Positions 28,669 through 37,572 are shown, counted from the stretch's first letter. The stretch is 64,000 bases of DNA from Candidatus Roizmanbacteria bacterium (GCA_012798265.1 JAAZNM010000001.1:62001-126000); one strand, 5' to 3'. Numbers and translations are program-made. The notes: a model not told the origin generated them from the sequence alone.

Positions 28669-28779
28669 ATGAAAATAAAAAAATTTTTGAAGAAAGAAAG
28701 GCTTTGGAAAATAATTGTCGTCGTCTCTTCGATACTTTTGATTTTATCATCGTTAGGGCCTTTACTTTTCATCAGGTAA
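28669..28779 (+). CDS. 36-residue single-span membrane peptide
   Basis: A short ORF with ATG start and TAA stop. A basic N-terminus (MKIKKFLKKERLWK) is followed by one hydrophobic helix (IIVVVSSILLILSSLGPLLF) and IR. It ends 3 nt before the recG start codon, so could be co-translated. TATAAT at 28654-28659 gives a promoter 9 nt upstream. The topology is that of a real small membrane protein, but I do not recognise a family. Function unknown. Confidence 0.5.
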   Translation: MKIKKFLKKERLWKIIVVVSSILLILSSLGPLLFIR

Positions 28780-28782
28780 ATC

Positions 28783-30816
28783 ATGTTTTTAGAACAATCT
28801 ATCGAACTTTTACCCAGAACCAGTTTTTTAACGATAAAAAGATTGAGATCGATATCTATCCGTACTTTTGAAGATTTGCTCGACTATATTCCTTTTCGAT
28901 ACGAAGATTATTCGCTTTTTTCTAAAATCAGCCAACTTCAACCCGAAGAAAAAGCGACGGTAAAAGGTTGGATAAAGGATATAAAAAATATCCGTACCCG
29001 AACAGGCCTGACAATCCAAAAAATTTACCTTACCGACGACAGCGGTACTTTGGAATCCGTTTGGTACAACCAACCTTATCTCTTAAGGGTTTTAAAAAAG
29101 AACATGGGTCTGTCCTTGTCCGGCCAGGTAAAAAAAGAGGCCGGAAGATGCGTTTTAATATCACAGGAGTATGAGATATTAAAAAGTCCGGAACAAAGCA
29201 CTATCCATACCGGCAGACTTATACCCGTATATCCTGAAAAAAAGGGCCTATCTTCAAGGACATTGAGAGAAAAGATCTTCCATGTTATCGGACTTATGGA
29301 AGAAGAAAAAGAATGGCTTCCAAAAAAAATAGTCGATTACAACCATTTGACAAGTCAAACCATTGCCTATAGAAATATCCATTTCCCGACGAATATGCAA
29401 GAGGTTTTTGAGGCAAAAAAAAGACTGGCTTTTGAAGAGCTTTTTTTAATACAGCTATCGGCCGCTTTTCTGAAAAAAAGCTGGCTCGGCGAGAAAAACG
29501 ACTTTGTTTTTGAGATTTCCAATCATAGGGAGAGATTACAAAGGTTTGTGAAAAATCTTCCCTTTTTATTGACGGATGCCCAATCAAGGGTAATAGACGA
29601 ACTTATTCAAAAGATATCAGGCGATGTTCCGATGAACCACTTCCTTCAAGGAGATGTCGGGTCGGGCAAAACGGTCGTCGCAACCGTCATGGCCTTACTA
29701 ACCTACCTTAACGGCTACCGAACTTTATTTATGGCCCCGACCCAGATACTTGCCCAACAGCATTATCAGACCGTAAGCCGCCTCCTAATTAAGGAAAAGG
29801 TCTCCGTCGGATTAATAACCGGAGGACATAAAAACGATTTAAAGCAAAACGATATAGTCATAGGAACCCAGGCTTTACTCAATAAGCGGGTTAATTTTGA
29901 CAAGGTCGGCTTAGTAATAATCGACGAACAACACCGTTTTGGTGTGGAACAAAGGGCCGCGCTCCGGTTAAAAGGCCATTATCCCCATCTACTGACGATG
30001 ACGGCGACACCGATACCGCGAACGGTAGCTCTAACTTTGTACGGACATCTGGACATGTCCGTTATCGATCAGATGCCGAGGAACCGACTGCCGGTAAAGA
30101 CATTTTTGATAGATGAACAAAAACGCCAGTCATGCTATCGCTGGATAAAAAAACAGATAAGCGACTTGAAAACCCAAGTTTTTATCATCTGTCCTCTTAT
30201 TGACGAATCGGAAAAAGAGACGATGGTCTCCGTCAAAGCGGCCAAAAAGGAATACGATCATCTGAAAAACAGCATTTTTCCGGAATATAAGGTCGCCCTA
30301 ATCCACGGGAAGATGAAACAGACGGAAAAAGACAGCATTATGAACGATTTTAAAAATAGATGTTTTGATATCCTGGTCGCCACCTCACTGATTGAGGTAG
30401 GAATAGACATACCAAACGCAAGTATCATGGTGATAGAGGGAGCGGAAAGATACGGCCTGTCCCAGCTCCATCAATTAAGGGGCCGGGTCGGCCGGGGACA
30501 GGAACAGTCATACTGCGTCCTTTTTGCTCAAAATTGCGCTCCGGATGTCGTCCAACGTCTTGGTTATTTTACTCGGACAATCTCGGGGTTGGAACTGGCT
30601 GAGTATGACCTGCGCAAACGGGGATCGGGCAACATTTTTGGCACGGAGCAGCACGGTTTCATCAACTTGAAAATAGCCAATCTTGGAGACTTCAAGTTGA
30701 TAGATCAGGTAAAAAAGGCCGTTGATTATTTCGTAAACAACTACCCGCTTGAAGACTATCCGAAAGTAAAATCCAAATTGAAAATCCTTAAAAAAAACCT
30801 TGTCCATAATGACTAA
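28783..30816 (+). CDS. recG: ATP-dependent DNA helicase RecG
   Basis: Reverses stalled replication forks and branch-migrates junctions. 677 residues. The N-terminal wedge/OB domain spans roughly residues 1-150 (TVKGWIKDIKNIRT, TDDSGTLESVWYN). Helicase motifs: GDVGSGKTVVA (Walker A), MAPTQILAQQHYQ (Ia), IIDEQHRFGVEQR (DExH, here DEQH), MTATPIPRTVALT (III), and ATSLIEVGIDIPNA plus QLHQLRGRVGRG (V/VI). First large gene of the recG-rpmF-nusB-rnc-rpsP run. Confidence 0.96.
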   Translation: MFLEQSIELLPRTSFLTIKRLRSISIRTFEDLLDYIPFRYEDYSLFSKISQLQPEEKATVKGWIKDIKNIRTRTGLTIQKIYLTDDSGTLESVWYNQPYLLRVLKKNMGLSLSGQVKKEAGRCVLISQEYEILKSPEQSTIHTGRLIPVYPEKKGLSSRTLREKIFHVIGLMEEEKEWLPKKIVDYNHLTSQTIAYRNIHFPTNMQEVFEAKKRLAFEELFLIQLSAAFLKKSWLGEKNDFVFEISNHRERLQRFVKNLPFLLTDAQSRVIDELIQKISGDVPMNHFLQGDVGSGKTVVATVMALLTYLNGYRTLFMAPTQILAQQHYQTVSRLLIKEKVSVGLITGGHKNDLKQNDIVIGTQALLNKRVNFDKVGLVIIDEQHRFGVEQRAALRLKGHYPHLLTMTATPIPRTVALTLYGHLDMSVIDQMPRNRLPVKTFLIDEQKRQSCYRWIKKQISDLKTQVFIICPLIDESEKETMVSVKAAKKEYDHLKNSIFPEYKVALIHGKMKQTEKDSIMNDFKNRCFDILVATSLIEVGIDIPNASIMVIEGAERYGLSQLHQLRGRVGRGQEQSYCVLFAQNCAPDVVQRLGYFTRTISGLELAEYDLRKRGSGNIFGTEQHGFINLKIANLGDFKLIDQVKKAVDYFVNNYPLEDYPKVKSKLKILKKNLVHND

Positions 30817-30821
30817 AAAGA

Positions 30822-30849
30822 TTGTTTTTGGAAAAATTTTTGATATCAT
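30822..30849 (+). promoter_or_regulatory. Possible internal promoter for rpmF-nusB-rnc-rpsP
   Basis: TTGTTT, a 16-nt spacer and TATCAT ending 6 nt before the rpmF ATG. The spacing fits a leaderless start, but neither hexamer is a full match. Confidence 0.4.
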
Positions 30850-30855
30850 ATAAAT

Positions 30856-31005
30856 ATGGCCCCATTACCAAAAAGAAAACATTCCACTCAAAGGACAGGC
30901 AAAAGGATGAAAAGCCGTATCGTGGCTTTGCCGAAGTTGGTAAAGTGCAAAAAGTGCGGTAAATCGAAACTACCCCATCGAATTTGCCGTTATTGCGGAA
31001 AATAA
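30856..31005 (+). CDS. rpmF: 50S ribosomal protein L32
   Basis: 49 residues. Starts MAPLPKRKHSTQRTGKRMKS, the typical basic L32 head, and ends in a zinc ribbon with two CxxC pairs (C31, C34, C44, C47; CKKCGKSKLPHRICRYCGK). Four Cys means the zinc-bound form. nusB begins 3 nt downstream. The gene is easy to miss because of its size. Confidence 0.93.
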   Translation: MAPLPKRKHSTQRTGKRMKSRIVALPKLVKCKKCGKSKLPHRICRYCGK

Positions 31006-31008
31006 TTT

Positions 31009-31380
31009 ATGGATCCCCGTCATCAAGCAAGGATTAGGATAATCCAAAATCTGTTTGCTTATTCCTATAAAGACTCCGATTCGGTCGACCTGCCCGAAAA
31101 AAACGAACCCGTCACAAAAGCAATAATCAAACTCATCCCAAAAATTGATCCCTTAATCGCCGAACAAGCAACCAAATTTCCGATCAAAAAAATCGCCAGG
31201 ACCGATTTGGCCATTCTTCGATGGGGAACCTATGAACTTTTTTTTAAAAAATCACTGCCGCCCAAAGTGGTTATTAATGAATCAATCGAGTTGGCCAAAG
31301 AAATTTCCGGCGAAAAATCCTATGCTTTTATTAACGCTGTTTTGGGTAAAATATTAGTAAAGTTTAATTTATCTAAATGA
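31009..31380 (+). CDS. nusB: Transcription antitermination factor NusB
   Basis: Binds boxA RNA with S10 during rRNA transcription. 123 residues, slightly short. It starts MDPRHQARIRIIQNLFAYSY (the R-x-x-A-x-x-x-L-F pattern). The C-terminal half is more conserved: RTDLAILRWGTYEL, VVINESIELAKEIS and SYAFINAVLGKIL. Overlaps rnc by 4 nt (ATGA). boxA-like sites are present before both rRNA genes in this window. Confidence 0.93.
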   Translation: MDPRHQARIRIIQNLFAYSYKDSDSVDLPEKNEPVTKAIIKLIPKIDPLIAEQATKFPIKKIARTDLAILRWGTYELFFKKSLPPKVVINESIELAKEISGEKSYAFINAVLGKILVKFNLSK

Positions 31381-32087
31381 TAGAGGATCATAATAATTTC
31401 GGACTATTACAAAAAAAAATAAAATATAACTTCAGGAGTATTGAATTGCTGAAAAACGTATTTATTCACCGTTCTTATTTAAACGAGCATAAAAACCTTC
31501 ATCTTAACTCGAACGAAAAACTGGAGTTCTTGGGCGATAGCGTCCTTTCGCTTATAACCTCGCTTTATCTGTTCAAAAAATACCCCCATCTCCAAGAGGG
31601 AGATTATACCGATATAAAAGCCTCGATTGTCAGAACGGAAAGTCTGGCCGAAGCGGCCGAATCGATCCAGTTGGGGAATCATCTTTTTTTATCGCGCGGC
31701 CAGGATCAGGAAAACGGAAGAAAAAACATTAACATATTGGCCGATTGTTTTGAAGCTCTTATCGCCTCAGTTTTTCTCGACGGCGGTTTTGAACAAGCCG
31801 ATGCTTTCGTTAACGAATTTTTGTTTTCCGACAAACTCGACTATCTCGTAAAAAATAAGCTCTATCTGTCTCCAAAAAGCCGTCTTCAGGAATATACCCA
31901 AAGCAGATATAAGGTTATTCCAGTCTATAAAACCGTCGATGAAAAAGGTCCGGAACACGAAAAAACTTTTAAAATCCAGGTCTTTGTCAAAAATAAGAAA
32001 GGCGCCATCGGAGTAGGCAAGTCAAAAAAAGAGGCCGAAGAGTTGGCCGCCAAAAAAACATTGGAAAAAATAGAAAACATAATATAA
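31377..32087 (+). CDS. rnc: Ribonuclease III
   Basis: Cuts double-stranded RNA, including the stems around rRNA precursors. 236 residues. The RNase III signature NEKLEFLGDSVLSL (residues 46-59) carries the catalytic Glu/Asp; ADCFEALIASVFLDGG holds the second acidic pair. The C-terminal double-stranded RNA-binding domain is visible as PKSRLQEYTQSRYKVIPVY through KSKKEAEELAAKKTLEKI. Long matching stems flank both 16S and 23S here, consistent with its usual role. rpsP follows after 12 nt. Confidence 0.96.
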   Translation: MIEDHNNFGLLQKKIKYNFRSIELLKNVFIHRSYLNEHKNLHLNSNEKLEFLGDSVLSLITSLYLFKKYPHLQEGDYTDIKASIVRTESLAEAAESIQLGNHLFLSRGQDQENGRKNINILADCFEALIASVFLDGGFEQADAFVNEFLFSDKLDYLVKNKLYLSPKSRLQEYTQSRYKVIPVYKTVDEKGPEHEKTFKIQVFVKNKKGAIGVGKSKKEAEELAAKKTLEKIENII

Positions 32088-32099
32088 AATATATAACTT

Positions 32100-32357
32100 A
32101 TGGCAGTAGCAATAAAATTGATGAGGATCGGAAAAAAAGGAGTGGCTTTTTATCGTATAGTCGCCGTTGACAAAAGAAAAAAAAGAAACGGTGATTATAT
32201 TGAAAAAGTAGGATCGTATGACCCAAACCATAACCCGGCCAAACTGGAGATAAATAAAGATCGCCTTAATTATTGGATGCAAAAAGGGGCTTTGCTATCT
32301 GAAGGGATAAGGAAACTACTCGGAAGCAGCCGCAAAATCAAAAAGGATTCTCCTTAA
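32100..32357 (+). CDS. rpsP: 30S ribosomal protein S16
   Basis: 85 residues. MAVAIKLMRIGKKGVAFYRI and VAVDKRKKRNGDYIEKVGSY are the S16 signature, followed by a shortened helical part (RLNYWMQKGALLSEGIRKLL). The last 20 nt overlap the convergent pilO gene. Confidence 0.96.
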   Translation: MAVAIKLMRIGKKGVAFYRIVAVDKRKKRNGDYIEKVGSYDPNHNPAKLEINKDRLNYWMQKGALLSEGIRKLLGSSRKIKKDSP

Positions 32358-33030
32358 GCGAATAGCTCGTGTCGGACTCTATCTCATTGTCAGACTTCAT
32401 GTTCACCTGTACTTTTTCTTGGAGTTTGCGGATATATTCTTTGTCTTTGGTCGCCAGTTCAAGGTTTTTTTGAGCGGCTGACGATCCCTTGCCGCTATAA
32501 AAATTTATACCCAGTTCCATCTTGGCAAAACTTCTTTCGTTGAAATTGATCCGATCGATGGTTATCAACCTTCCGCCTATGTAATTGTATTCTTTAAGGA
32601 AGTTCAAGAACGATTCCTGGTCTCCGGAACCGCTGATGGTCAAAGCCAGTTTATTTTTGGTCGATCCTTGAAGGTTGATAACGTAGTTGGTGATGATGAA
32701 GTTGGTTTTTTTTGATATCTCGTCCAAAGCCACTATCACCGAAAAATAATCTTCGCTGTCGGGAACAAGCGTGCTTACTATGCTATTGATCTGATCAATG
32801 TCAAGGTCATCCTGGATGATTTTTTCCTTGTAATCTATCAGGTTGGCTTTGTTTTTAAGATCATCTATCTCTGTTTCTAGAGTTGAGGTTTCTGATTTAT
32901 AAGCTTCATTCCTGTTAATGAAAAAAACGGTAAACATAACCAATCCGAGAATCGCCATGAAAAGAACGATGAAATAAGTTATGTTGTCCCGAACCAGTTT
33001 AACTATGTAAAAATCAATTTTTATTTTCAT
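32338..33030 (-). CDS. pilO: Type IV pilus inner-membrane assembly protein, PilO-like
   Basis: 230 residues. Short cytoplasmic N-terminus, one TM (about 17-37), a coiled-coil stretch (residues 40-65, SETSTLETEIDDLKNK) and a ferredoxin-like fold with the ISG-type strand (LTISGSGDQESFLNFL), as in PilO. Its start overlaps the end of pilN by 17 nt. With PilM and PilN it forms the alignment platform under the pilus base. Divergent in sequence; assignment rests on order and topology. Confidence 0.8.
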   Translation of the reverse strand: MKIKIDFYIVKLVRDNITYFIVLFMAILGLVMFTVFFINRNEAYKSETSTLETEIDDLKNKANLIDYKEKIIQDDLDIDQINSIVSTLVPDSEDYFSVIVALDEISKKTNFIITNYVINLQGSTKNKLALTISGSGDQESFLNFLKEYNYIGGRLITIDRINFNERSFAKMELGINFYSGKGSSAAQKNLELATKDKEYIRKLQEKVQVNMKSDNEIESDTSYSLKENPF

Positions 33031-33589
33031 TCAATTGGATAAACTTTCCGACAAGATTGGCACTGTACGTTTTTTCGTTGTTTTTTTGATCTATGCCGAA
33101 CTGATGCAGGGAAAGCTCACTGAAGTTGCTTAAAAATCCCGGAGATTCGGCATATTTCAAAAAAGTCAGTAACGAGGTTAAGTTGTTAAAACTTAATGTA
33201 AACGTGGTTGCCCTTGTCCGGTCGATTACAACCGACTCCAACACCGGCTCCGGACTGGCGTTTTTAAGACTCTCTTTGAGCAAAGAATAATAAGGGTAAA
33301 AATTAACGTCGTTTTTCATGATGGTTTGGATCTGGGAGTTTTTTCCGTGGAAATACTTAAATTTGGCCTCGACTTCCTTGTTTTTCAAAACATATTCGAG
33401 CAGCTGTTTTTTTTCGACGATTAAAATATCTATCTTCCTTTTTGAAGAAGACAATAATAAAAGGTAGACTGATATTATGACAAAAAAAATTACGGTGGTG
33501 ACGACGACTCCCAGTTTGATGTATTTAAAGAGCTCCTCGATCTGAAGATATTTCTTCTGTTTAACCAAAAGGTTGATCCTTTTTTTCAT
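33014..33589 (-). CDS. pilN: Type IV pilus assembly protein, PilN-like
   Basis: 191 residues. The N-terminus MKKRINLLVKQKKYLQ holds the INLL motif by which PilN binds the PilM groove. One TM follows (about 28-48, VVVTTVIFFVIISVYLLLL), then a coiled coil and a small periplasmic-type fold. Overlaps pilM by 4 nt and pilO by 17 nt, showing translational coupling. Confidence 0.82.
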   Translation of the reverse strand: MKKRINLLVKQKKYLQIEELFKYIKLGVVVTTVIFFVIISVYLLLLSSSKRKIDILIVEKKQLLEYVLKNKEVEAKFKYFHGKNSQIQTIMKNDVNFYPYYSLLKESLKNASPEPVLESVVIDRTRATTFTLSFNNLTSLLTFLKYAESPGFLSNFSELSLHQFGIDQKNNEKTYSANLVGKFIQLNENKN

Positions 33590-34614
33590 ATTAGACTGCC
33601 GGAAACTACCGTAACAAAAGAAGACAGATCTTTGTTTAGGGCATCTATTATCTGATTTTTTTTGAAATAAGGAGTACCGTCAAAAATACTGGCAGGGATG
33701 TTGATGTTTTCCTGTATTTTTTTCTCGAGTGAATGGATCTTGCTCGTCAAATTAAAAAAAACTATATTTGACACCGCGGTATCCTTATTTTTTTCCTTAA
33801 GGGCAATAATAAATTTCTCAATCTCCCGGGAAAACTCCGAGGTTACCGGTTTCAGAACGTTCTCCAGATTATATGAAGCTTCCTTTTCCAAACCAATACT
33901 GTTTAAAATCTCCCGGGTCTTTTCTTCGTTAAGGTCAAAATTAACTTGGATCTCCCGAAAAAAAAGGTTATAACCCAGTCTGAAATTATGATGATTGGTC
34001 ACCAACCTCAGTTTGGTGTCGAAATAATAAAGGGAGGTCGTGTAAAATCCCAGATTTACGAAAATTACCCCTCCGGGATTTTGGGGAGCGTTATATAAGG
34101 TACTGACAAAACGGCTGAAGGCACTAATCTCGTTTTCTACTGACTGGGGGATAAGCCCGGCTCTCTCAACCGTCCCTATTACCCGGTTAATCAGGTTTTG
34201 TGAAGCGGCAACAATCAACAACAGGATTTTCTTATTGACCTTATCTTCATAAAGAATATTAAGGTCGATCGTCGTCTCGTCAAGAGGCAGGGGTATAAAC
34301 TGATCGGCTTGATATTTAATGGCAGCCAGCAGTTCTTTTTCTTTCAAAGCCGGCATTTCCAATATTTGCGAGTAAGTGTAGGCATCGGGGATAATGATAT
34401 TGACGTTTTTTTTCTTTATGTTTAAAGCGTTAACGGTTTTTTCGATAACCAGTCCCTCGTCCTGCGATATTTTTTCGCTTTCGGTATTAAAGAAGTTAGG
34501 GGTATTCTCCTGGGCGCCAAGAGCATTAACCGCAATCGACTTACCCTCCGGCTGGCTGTCGGCAACCCTAATAAAATTATCACCCAGTTCAAGATTAAAA
34601 ACGTTTCCGGCCAT
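33586..34614 (-). CDS. pilM: Type IV pilus assembly ATPase-fold protein PilM
   Basis: 342 residues, actin-like fold. N-terminal FNLELGDNFIRVAD is the phosphate-1 loop; DAYTYSQILEMPALKEKELLAAIKYQADQFIPLPLDE is the region typical of PilM/FtsA-like SHS2 insertion (only the first part matters for recognition, about residues 75-110). VIFVNLGFYTTSLYYFDTKL is a degenerate second phosphate loop with Asn-Leu-Gly in place of Asp-x-Gly. It follows six prepilin genes and precedes pilN/pilO. Confidence 0.85.
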   Translation of the reverse strand: MAGNVFNLELGDNFIRVADSQPEGKSIAVNALGAQENTPNFFNTESEKISQDEGLVIEKTVNALNIKKKNVNIIIPDAYTYSQILEMPALKEKELLAAIKYQADQFIPLPLDETTIDLNILYEDKVNKKILLLIVAASQNLINRVIGTVERAGLIPQSVENEISAFSRFVSTLYNAPQNPGGVIFVNLGFYTTSLYYFDTKLRLVTNHHNFRLGYNLFFREIQVNFDLNEEKTREILNSIGLEKEASYNLENVLKPVTSEFSREIEKFIIALKEKNKDTAVSNIVFFNLTSKIHSLEKKIQENINIPASIFDGTPYFKKNQIIDALNKDLSSFVTVVSGSLI

Positions 34615-34648
34615 ATAATATTCAATATAAAGAAAAGGGATACAAAAA

Positions 34649-35230
34649 TCAATATTCTTTTAAGACTACCTTTGTTTGGTAATCGAGAGTGGCGGTTTCC
34701 TCGGGCCTCGAAGAGGTACAACTTGATCCGACGGCATAGCATATGTTAAAACTTATCTCTACAATAGATGATGAATAAGCCGAAGGTTTATAGCAACGTA
34801 TTTTAAAGGTGGCAGGTTCGACTCTTATGTCGCTGTTCGTCAGATCGATTGAACTGCCGTCGGCCGATTCGGAAGCTACTTTAGTCGTTCCGGCCGGGAC
34901 GAAAAAACGGAATCTTTGACCGAATTTATCCTTAAAGTAGGCAGCCTCTTCGGCAGCACCGACAGCCGGATTATCGCATATCTCATTGTCGTCGGTAAAA
35001 GGATAAGTACTATGGATGGACACGGCGTTATTCCTAATCAGATTTTCAACCGTATTAATGACAAAATCGCCTTGTTTTTTGACTTCCTGAAGACGGATTA
35101 TTTTGGTCTGTTGCTGGATAATGATAAAAGTAATCGAAAATATAGCCGGCAAAACCAATCCGATAACACCGACCACGACCAAAGACTCTATTAAAGTAAA
35201 ACTTCTTTTAAGATATGGTTTTATTCCCAT
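34649..35230 (-). CDS. Prepilin-like protein 6 of the cluster
   Basis: 193 residues. Short basic leader, cleavage/methylation motif FTLIES (F at residue 11) with Glu at mature +5, then the hydrophobic helix LVVVGVIGLVLPAIFSITFI. The C-terminal part has Cys residues and no known fold. It resembles the larger minor pseudopilins (PilW/GspJ-like). Its start overlaps the previous gene's end by 10 nt. Confidence 0.82.
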   Translation of the reverse strand: MGIKPYLKRSFTLIESLVVVGVIGLVLPAIFSITFIIIQQQTKIIRLQEVKKQGDFVINTVENLIRNNAVSIHSTYPFTDDNEICDNPAVGAAEEAAYFKDKFGQRFRFFVPAGTTKVASESADGSSIDLTNSDIRVEPATFKIRCYKPSAYSSSIVEISFNICYAVGSSCTSSRPEETATLDYQTKVVLKEY

Positions 35231-35706
35231 AGTGTTAAAACGCTATATAACGGTACCTGATAAGTATTGCCCAACTCCTTCCATTCCACCTTGACACTGA
35301 CGTTGACCTGTTCAACCGGAGAACCTTCCTGAGCCAATGTGGCCTCGCGTTTGAATATAAGGGGAGTAGTACCGGTTATACCGGTGTAATCATTAGGGGC
35401 AACACAGCTGCCGGATGCCTTACCTTTGAAAACATCGGTCAAATTTATATTATCGTTAAAACAATATGTTTTGTTGTCAGCCATCGAAACAAAATCGTCC
35501 CAGTTTATCTCCTTTTGGCTTTTTAGCCATTCCATCAGTTCCTCGGCATACTTTGTCGCCAATATCTTGTGTTCGCTCACCTTCATGTTCCTGATAGACG
35601 CTATGACGACCGATGAAGCGTAAATAAAAAAAAGTCCCAGTACCGATACGAATATGACGACCTCCACCAAACTGAACGATTTTTTCAATCTTGAGTTTAT
35701 TGCCAT
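35221..35706 (-). CDS. Prepilin-like protein 5 of the cluster
   Basis: 161 residues from ATG 35706 (MAINSRLKKSFSLVEVV); an ATG 36 nt upstream would lie inside the previous gene. Cleavage motif SFSLVEV with Glu at +5, hydrophobic helix VIFVSVLGLFFIYASSVVIA, then a domain with two Cys. PilV/GspI-like in topology. Confidence 0.8.
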   Translation of the reverse strand: MAINSRLKKSFSLVEVVIFVSVLGLFFIYASSVVIASIRNMKVSEHKILATKYAEELMEWLKSQKEINWDDFVSMADNKTYCFNDNINLTDVFKGKASGSCVAPNDYTGITGTTPLIFKREATLAQEGSPVEQVNVSVKVEWKELGNTYQVPLYSVLTLWE

Positions 35707-35728
35707 TGCGTTTATGTTTTGCCAACTT

Positions 35729-36226
35729 TCAGGGACAAACACTGACTCTGTCTATCAATCCGTTTGGGGCAACGGAAATCTTTTTGCATTTTGATAAGCG
35801 GTTGTTGGTGACGGTTATATTATTGACCGAACTTATATTCACTCCGTTCGACAAAGGTTTAAAAAGAATACTGCCGTTGTCTGAAGTCAACGACAAACTA
35901 GTCGGCAAGCTGAAATAATTTTCGTAAAGATCGCAGTCTGTACCGCCGCAATCCGGTTCACACATAAGTTTAAAACTGTATTGATTGCTTGTAAAGGCAA
36001 CTTGATAACCTAAAAAATTTGTGCAATTTTGGCCGCTTAAGTCTCCGCTAACGGCTTTTTTTTTCACTAACTCCAACACATCGATTATTTTTTCCGTTTC
36101 CGCTTTAAGTTTTTGTTCTTCTGTATAGTTGTTGTAATAGGCCAAAGACATGCCGGAAAAAAGAGTAATGATAAATATGACAAGAACTATCTCGATTAAT
36201 GTAAAGGAGTCGTTATTTCTGACCAT
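35729..36226 (-). CDS. Prepilin-like protein 4 of the cluster
   Basis: 165 residues from ATG 36226 (MVRNNDSFTLIEIVLVIFII), chosen because the leader is then short and basic; a longer frame adds 34 unrelated residues. FTLIE motif with Glu at +5. The C-terminal domain contains several Cys (SGQNCTNF, MCEPDCGGTDCDLYE) that may form disulfides. GspH/FimT-like in plan. The start overlaps the previous gene by 14 nt. Confidence 0.8.
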   Translation of the reverse strand: MVRNNDSFTLIEIVLVIFIITLFSGMSLAYYNNYTEEQKLKAETEKIIDVLELVKKKAVSGDLSGQNCTNFLGYQVAFTSNQYSFKLMCEPDCGGTDCDLYENYFSLPTSLSLTSDNGSILFKPLSNGVNISSVNNITVTNNRLSKCKKISVAPNGLIDRVSVCP

Positions 36227-36695
36227 AGGGACCGACGCAATAATTACAGTTGACTCCACTGCCGCAAGAGTTGGTTGCGCAATCCGTTCCGCCGTTTTCC
36301 AGTTTGGCGCCCAAGGTATAGTTAACACACGGGTCGCTTGCCGAACCGTCGCAGGCGCCGCCGGCGGAGTCGACCGGCGAATAATAATAACTTTGGGTGG
36401 TGCATTTCGGGTCTTTGGGAATTGTCGATAAATAAGTGTTGGTACCCTCAGTAATCCCTCCGCTTGACGAGCAGTTCATAGCGGTAGCCGGATAGCTGTT
36501 GTTTGTGTTGTTGCTGCGATACATTTCAATAGCAGATCTTATCTGCTCAAGGTCGGCCTTCCTCTTTGAGTCGCGCGACTGTTTGGAAAAACCTGAATAC
36601 GAGATAGTCGTACCGGTAGCCAACAATACGATAATCGTCGCTACCACCAGGATCTCGATTAGGGTAAACCCTTCTCGATAAAAATTGTTTTTCAT
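36213..36695 (-). CDS. Prepilin-like protein 3 of the cluster
   Basis: 160 residues. EGFTLIEILVVATIIVLLAT is a classic prepilin N-terminus. It continues with the GspG-like charged helix SKQSRDSKRKADLEQIRSAI and a Cys-rich C-terminus (about eight Cys, ending NYCVGPYGQK). Likely a major or minor pilus subunit. Confidence 0.85.
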   Translation of the reverse strand: MKNNFYREGFTLIEILVVATIIVLLATGTTISYSGFSKQSRDSKRKADLEQIRSAIEMYRSNNTNNSYPATAMNCSSSGGITEGTNTYLSTIPKDPKCTTQSYYYSPVDSAGGACDGSASDPCVNYTLGAKLENGGTDCATNSCGSGVNCNYCVGPYGQK

Positions 36696-36698
36696 AGC

Positions 36699-37106
36699 TT
36701 ATTGTTGATTGGAAACACAGTAACCGGTAGGTGACTCGCTTTCAAGGTTATTTGAACAGACCGAATAGGAGGTTTCGGTACAGGGACTGCACGGATAGGG
36801 CGTCAATGTTTTTGGATCAACCGGTATCGTCGGAAGAATGGCCATTGTCGGACTTGAACAAACAATACCTGAACCTATGCTCGTCGGATATTTATAACCG
36901 CAGACCGAATAATACTGTTCCATTGAGTTCTGGATCACCTTCAGATCGGACTTTCTTTTGGCATCGCGCGATTTTTTCTGTGAGGTAGAATAAGAGACCG
37001 ACCCGATCCCCACCAACACGGCGATAATACCGATAACGACAAGCATCTCCAAAAGAGTAAACCCTGCTTTAATTTTTAATTTAAAATTAAGAATTTTAAA
37101 TTCCAT
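36699..37106 (-). CDS. Prepilin-like protein 2 of the cluster
   Basis: 135 residues. Unusual leader MEFKILNFKLKIKA encoded by a very AT-rich, nearly palindromic stretch (37075-37104), then GFTLLEMLVVIGIIAVLVGI and the charged helix KKSRDAKRKSDLKVIQNSME. Cys-rich C-terminus. GspG/PilA-like plan. Confidence 0.85.
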   Translation of the reverse strand: MEFKILNFKLKIKAGFTLLEMLVVIGIIAVLVGIGSVSYSTSQKKSRDAKRKSDLKVIQNSMEQYYSVCGYKYPTSIGSGIVCSSPTMAILPTIPVDPKTLTPYPCSPCTETSYSVCSNNLESESPTGYCVSNQQ

Positions 37107-37107
37107 A

Positions 37108-37572
37108 TTATGGTTGGGTAACTATATAACATTTTTGGCTGGGGCAGGCGGCCCCGTTATAATTGTTATTTGTACAAACCGTACAACCCGTCACCAGAGA
37201 ATCTTGGTCTGCACGGTTTTCCATGCAGGCACATAAATTATAAAGACCATTTACGATATCCGGATTATATGAATAAGGAGTCGGCCCCAAAGGATCGCTC
37301 GGAACTTTGTTCATATAAATCGAAGTGGTTAATGTCGCGTGAGTCCAAGCTCCTCCGCCCGGAGTCGGCAGCGCAAGAGGAAATTGGTTGTAGTCTTGGC
37401 GATAAAGTTCGATGGCTTTTTGCATCTGTTTGACGTCGGACTTCCGCTGGCTATCCCGGCTTCTTTCTCTTGCCCCCATATAGTTAGGTAAAAGAAGCGC
37501 CGACAGGCTACCGATAATAGCGATTACCACCAAAAGTTCAACCAAAGTAAAACCAACCGATCGATTTCTCAT
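37108..37572 (-). CDS. Prepilin-like protein 1 of the cluster
   Basis: 154 residues. Leader MRNRSV, then GFTLVELLVVIAIIGSLSAL and the helix RERSRDSQRKSDVKQMQKAI. A proline-rich PLALPTPGGG segment and Cys pairs follow. Its start codon shares one base with the holB stop, so translation is coupled. Confidence 0.86.
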   Translation of the reverse strand: MRNRSVGFTLVELLVVIAIIGSLSALLLPNYMGARERSRDSQRKSDVKQMQKAIELYRQDYNQFPLALPTPGGGAWTHATLTTSIYMNKVPSDPLGPTPYSYNPDIVNGLYNLCACMENRADQDSLVTGCTVCTNNNYNGAACPSQKCYIVTQP

